Shown here: in pieces, positions 63,631-64,000 of the stretch
How positions within the stretch are numbered: the stretch's first letter is position 1
How the letters are laid out: every line of letters begins with the position of its first letter
Assembly: GCF_018224925.1 (NCBI RefSeq)
Contig: NZ_JAGTUF010000005.1
Span: 62,001 to 126,000, forward strand
Source: Magnetospirillum sulfuroxidans
Lineage (GTDB): Bacteria > Pseudomonadota > Alphaproteobacteria > Rhodospirillales > Magnetospirillaceae
Reading direction: 5' to 3'
Length of the DNA stretch: 64,000 bases
Position numbers and translations under genes: made by a program
Notes under the pieces: model-generated
Databases searched by the model: none
What the model saw: the letters and a program-made list of their open reading frames with translations, nothing else
What the model was told of the DNA's origin: nothing

Positions 63631-64000
63631 TCAATGCCCAGCATGCCCCCCATGTCCGCCATGATCGGTCATTCCCGGCATCGCCGGCATGGCCGGCATG
63701 GTGGTCGCCGGCATCGAACCGATGCCGTTGGCCGCCTGCATGGCGCGGATATAGGCCAATACGTCCTTTTCCTGGCCCGGTTTGACTCCCTCCGGCTTGG
63801 GCATGTCGCCGAACTTCCACATATGACCGGCGGTGCCGTTGCCGATCACGCTCAGGACTTGATTATCGTCGTGTCCGGCGCCGGCGGCGTACCACGGATG
63901 CAGCAGCGGCGGCCCCTGATCGCTGCCGCGCAGGGATGGCCCGTGACAGGTGGCGCAGACGGTTTGGAACAAACCCTGCCCGGCGCTGGCCTGGGCGTCG
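63631..64000 (-). CDS. Class I cytochrome c with Met/His-rich C-terminus (5' end beyond window)
   Basis: Only the C-terminal 122 residues or so are in the window; the frame is open to base 64000 without a start. It has one haem site CATCH (in LFQTVCATCHGPSLRG) and a GDMPKPEG segment with the probable distal Met. The tail is rich in Met and His (ATTMPAMPAMPGMTDHGGHGGHAGH) and may bind copper. It is in the same orientation as the DUF2946-like and PCuAC genes, which suggests one copper-related unit. Confidence 0.8.
   Translation of the reverse strand, partial: DAQASAGQGLFQTVCATCHGPSLRGSDQGPPLLHPWYAAGAGHDDNQVLSVIGNGTAGHMWKFGDMPKPEGVKPGQEKDVLAYIRAMQAANGIGSMPATTMPAMPAMPGMTDHGGHGGHAGH

Overview
The window is high-GC, gene-dense alphaproteobacterial DNA. 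Its content (a bio operon, cd1-type nitrite reductase, a nos cluster of the Sec/clade II type, many sensory proteins) suggests a denitrifying Rhodospirillaceae member close to Magnetospirillum. That placement is inference from gene content; no rRNA or other phylogenetic marker is present. I saw no tRNA, rRNA, CRISPR array, insertion sequence or phage gene.

Layout: 0.1-1.9 kb holds a 2-hydroxyacid dehydrogenase and a TetR regulator. At 1.9-6.1 kb a PhnD-like periplasmic binding protein is followed by a large hybrid histidine kinase. At 6.3-12.5 kb is biotin synthesis: bioB diverges from bioF, an esterase, bioC, bioD, bioA and a proline-rich tail-anchored protein. At 12.7 kb is a small LecB-like putative lectin. 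An ABC exporter follows (13.2-16.2), then a Cache protein with a chemoreceptor (16.3-18.5), then a TetR-controlled RND efflux pair (18.7-23.5).

The first denitrification block is 23.5-37.3 kb. nirT, a diheme cytochrome and nirE-C-F-D-L-G-H-J-N run leftward, and nirS runs rightward from a shared control region with three FNR/DNR-like boxes. Two Crp/Fnr regulators and an unusual CuA plus haem-copper-oxidase-like pair follow. At 37.7-43.2 kb is a branched-chain amino acid type ABC transporter with a universal stress protein. At 43.2-47.5 kb are a MaoC dehydratase, a DUF4197 protein, an AsmA protein and an OmpA lipoprotein.

The second denitrification block is 47.6-60 kb on the minus strand: nosZ, two diheme cytochromes c, nosB, nosD, nosG, nosH, nosF, nosL, nosY. 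The last nos gene overlaps a menG/ubiE-type methyltransferase, which overlaps a menA-type prenyltransferase, which overlaps a BASS-family transporter. This suggests that N2O respiration and menaquinone supply are co-expressed. From 60 kb to the right edge are copper-handling genes (SCO, TlpA-like, PCuAC, DUF2946-like, a Met/His-tailed cytochrome c cut by the window end), interrupted by a repeat protein that looks like a beta-propeller. The same box core (TGACnTTGG) that lies between nirT and nirS also lies upstream of nosZ, which suggests one Crp/Fnr-type regulon.
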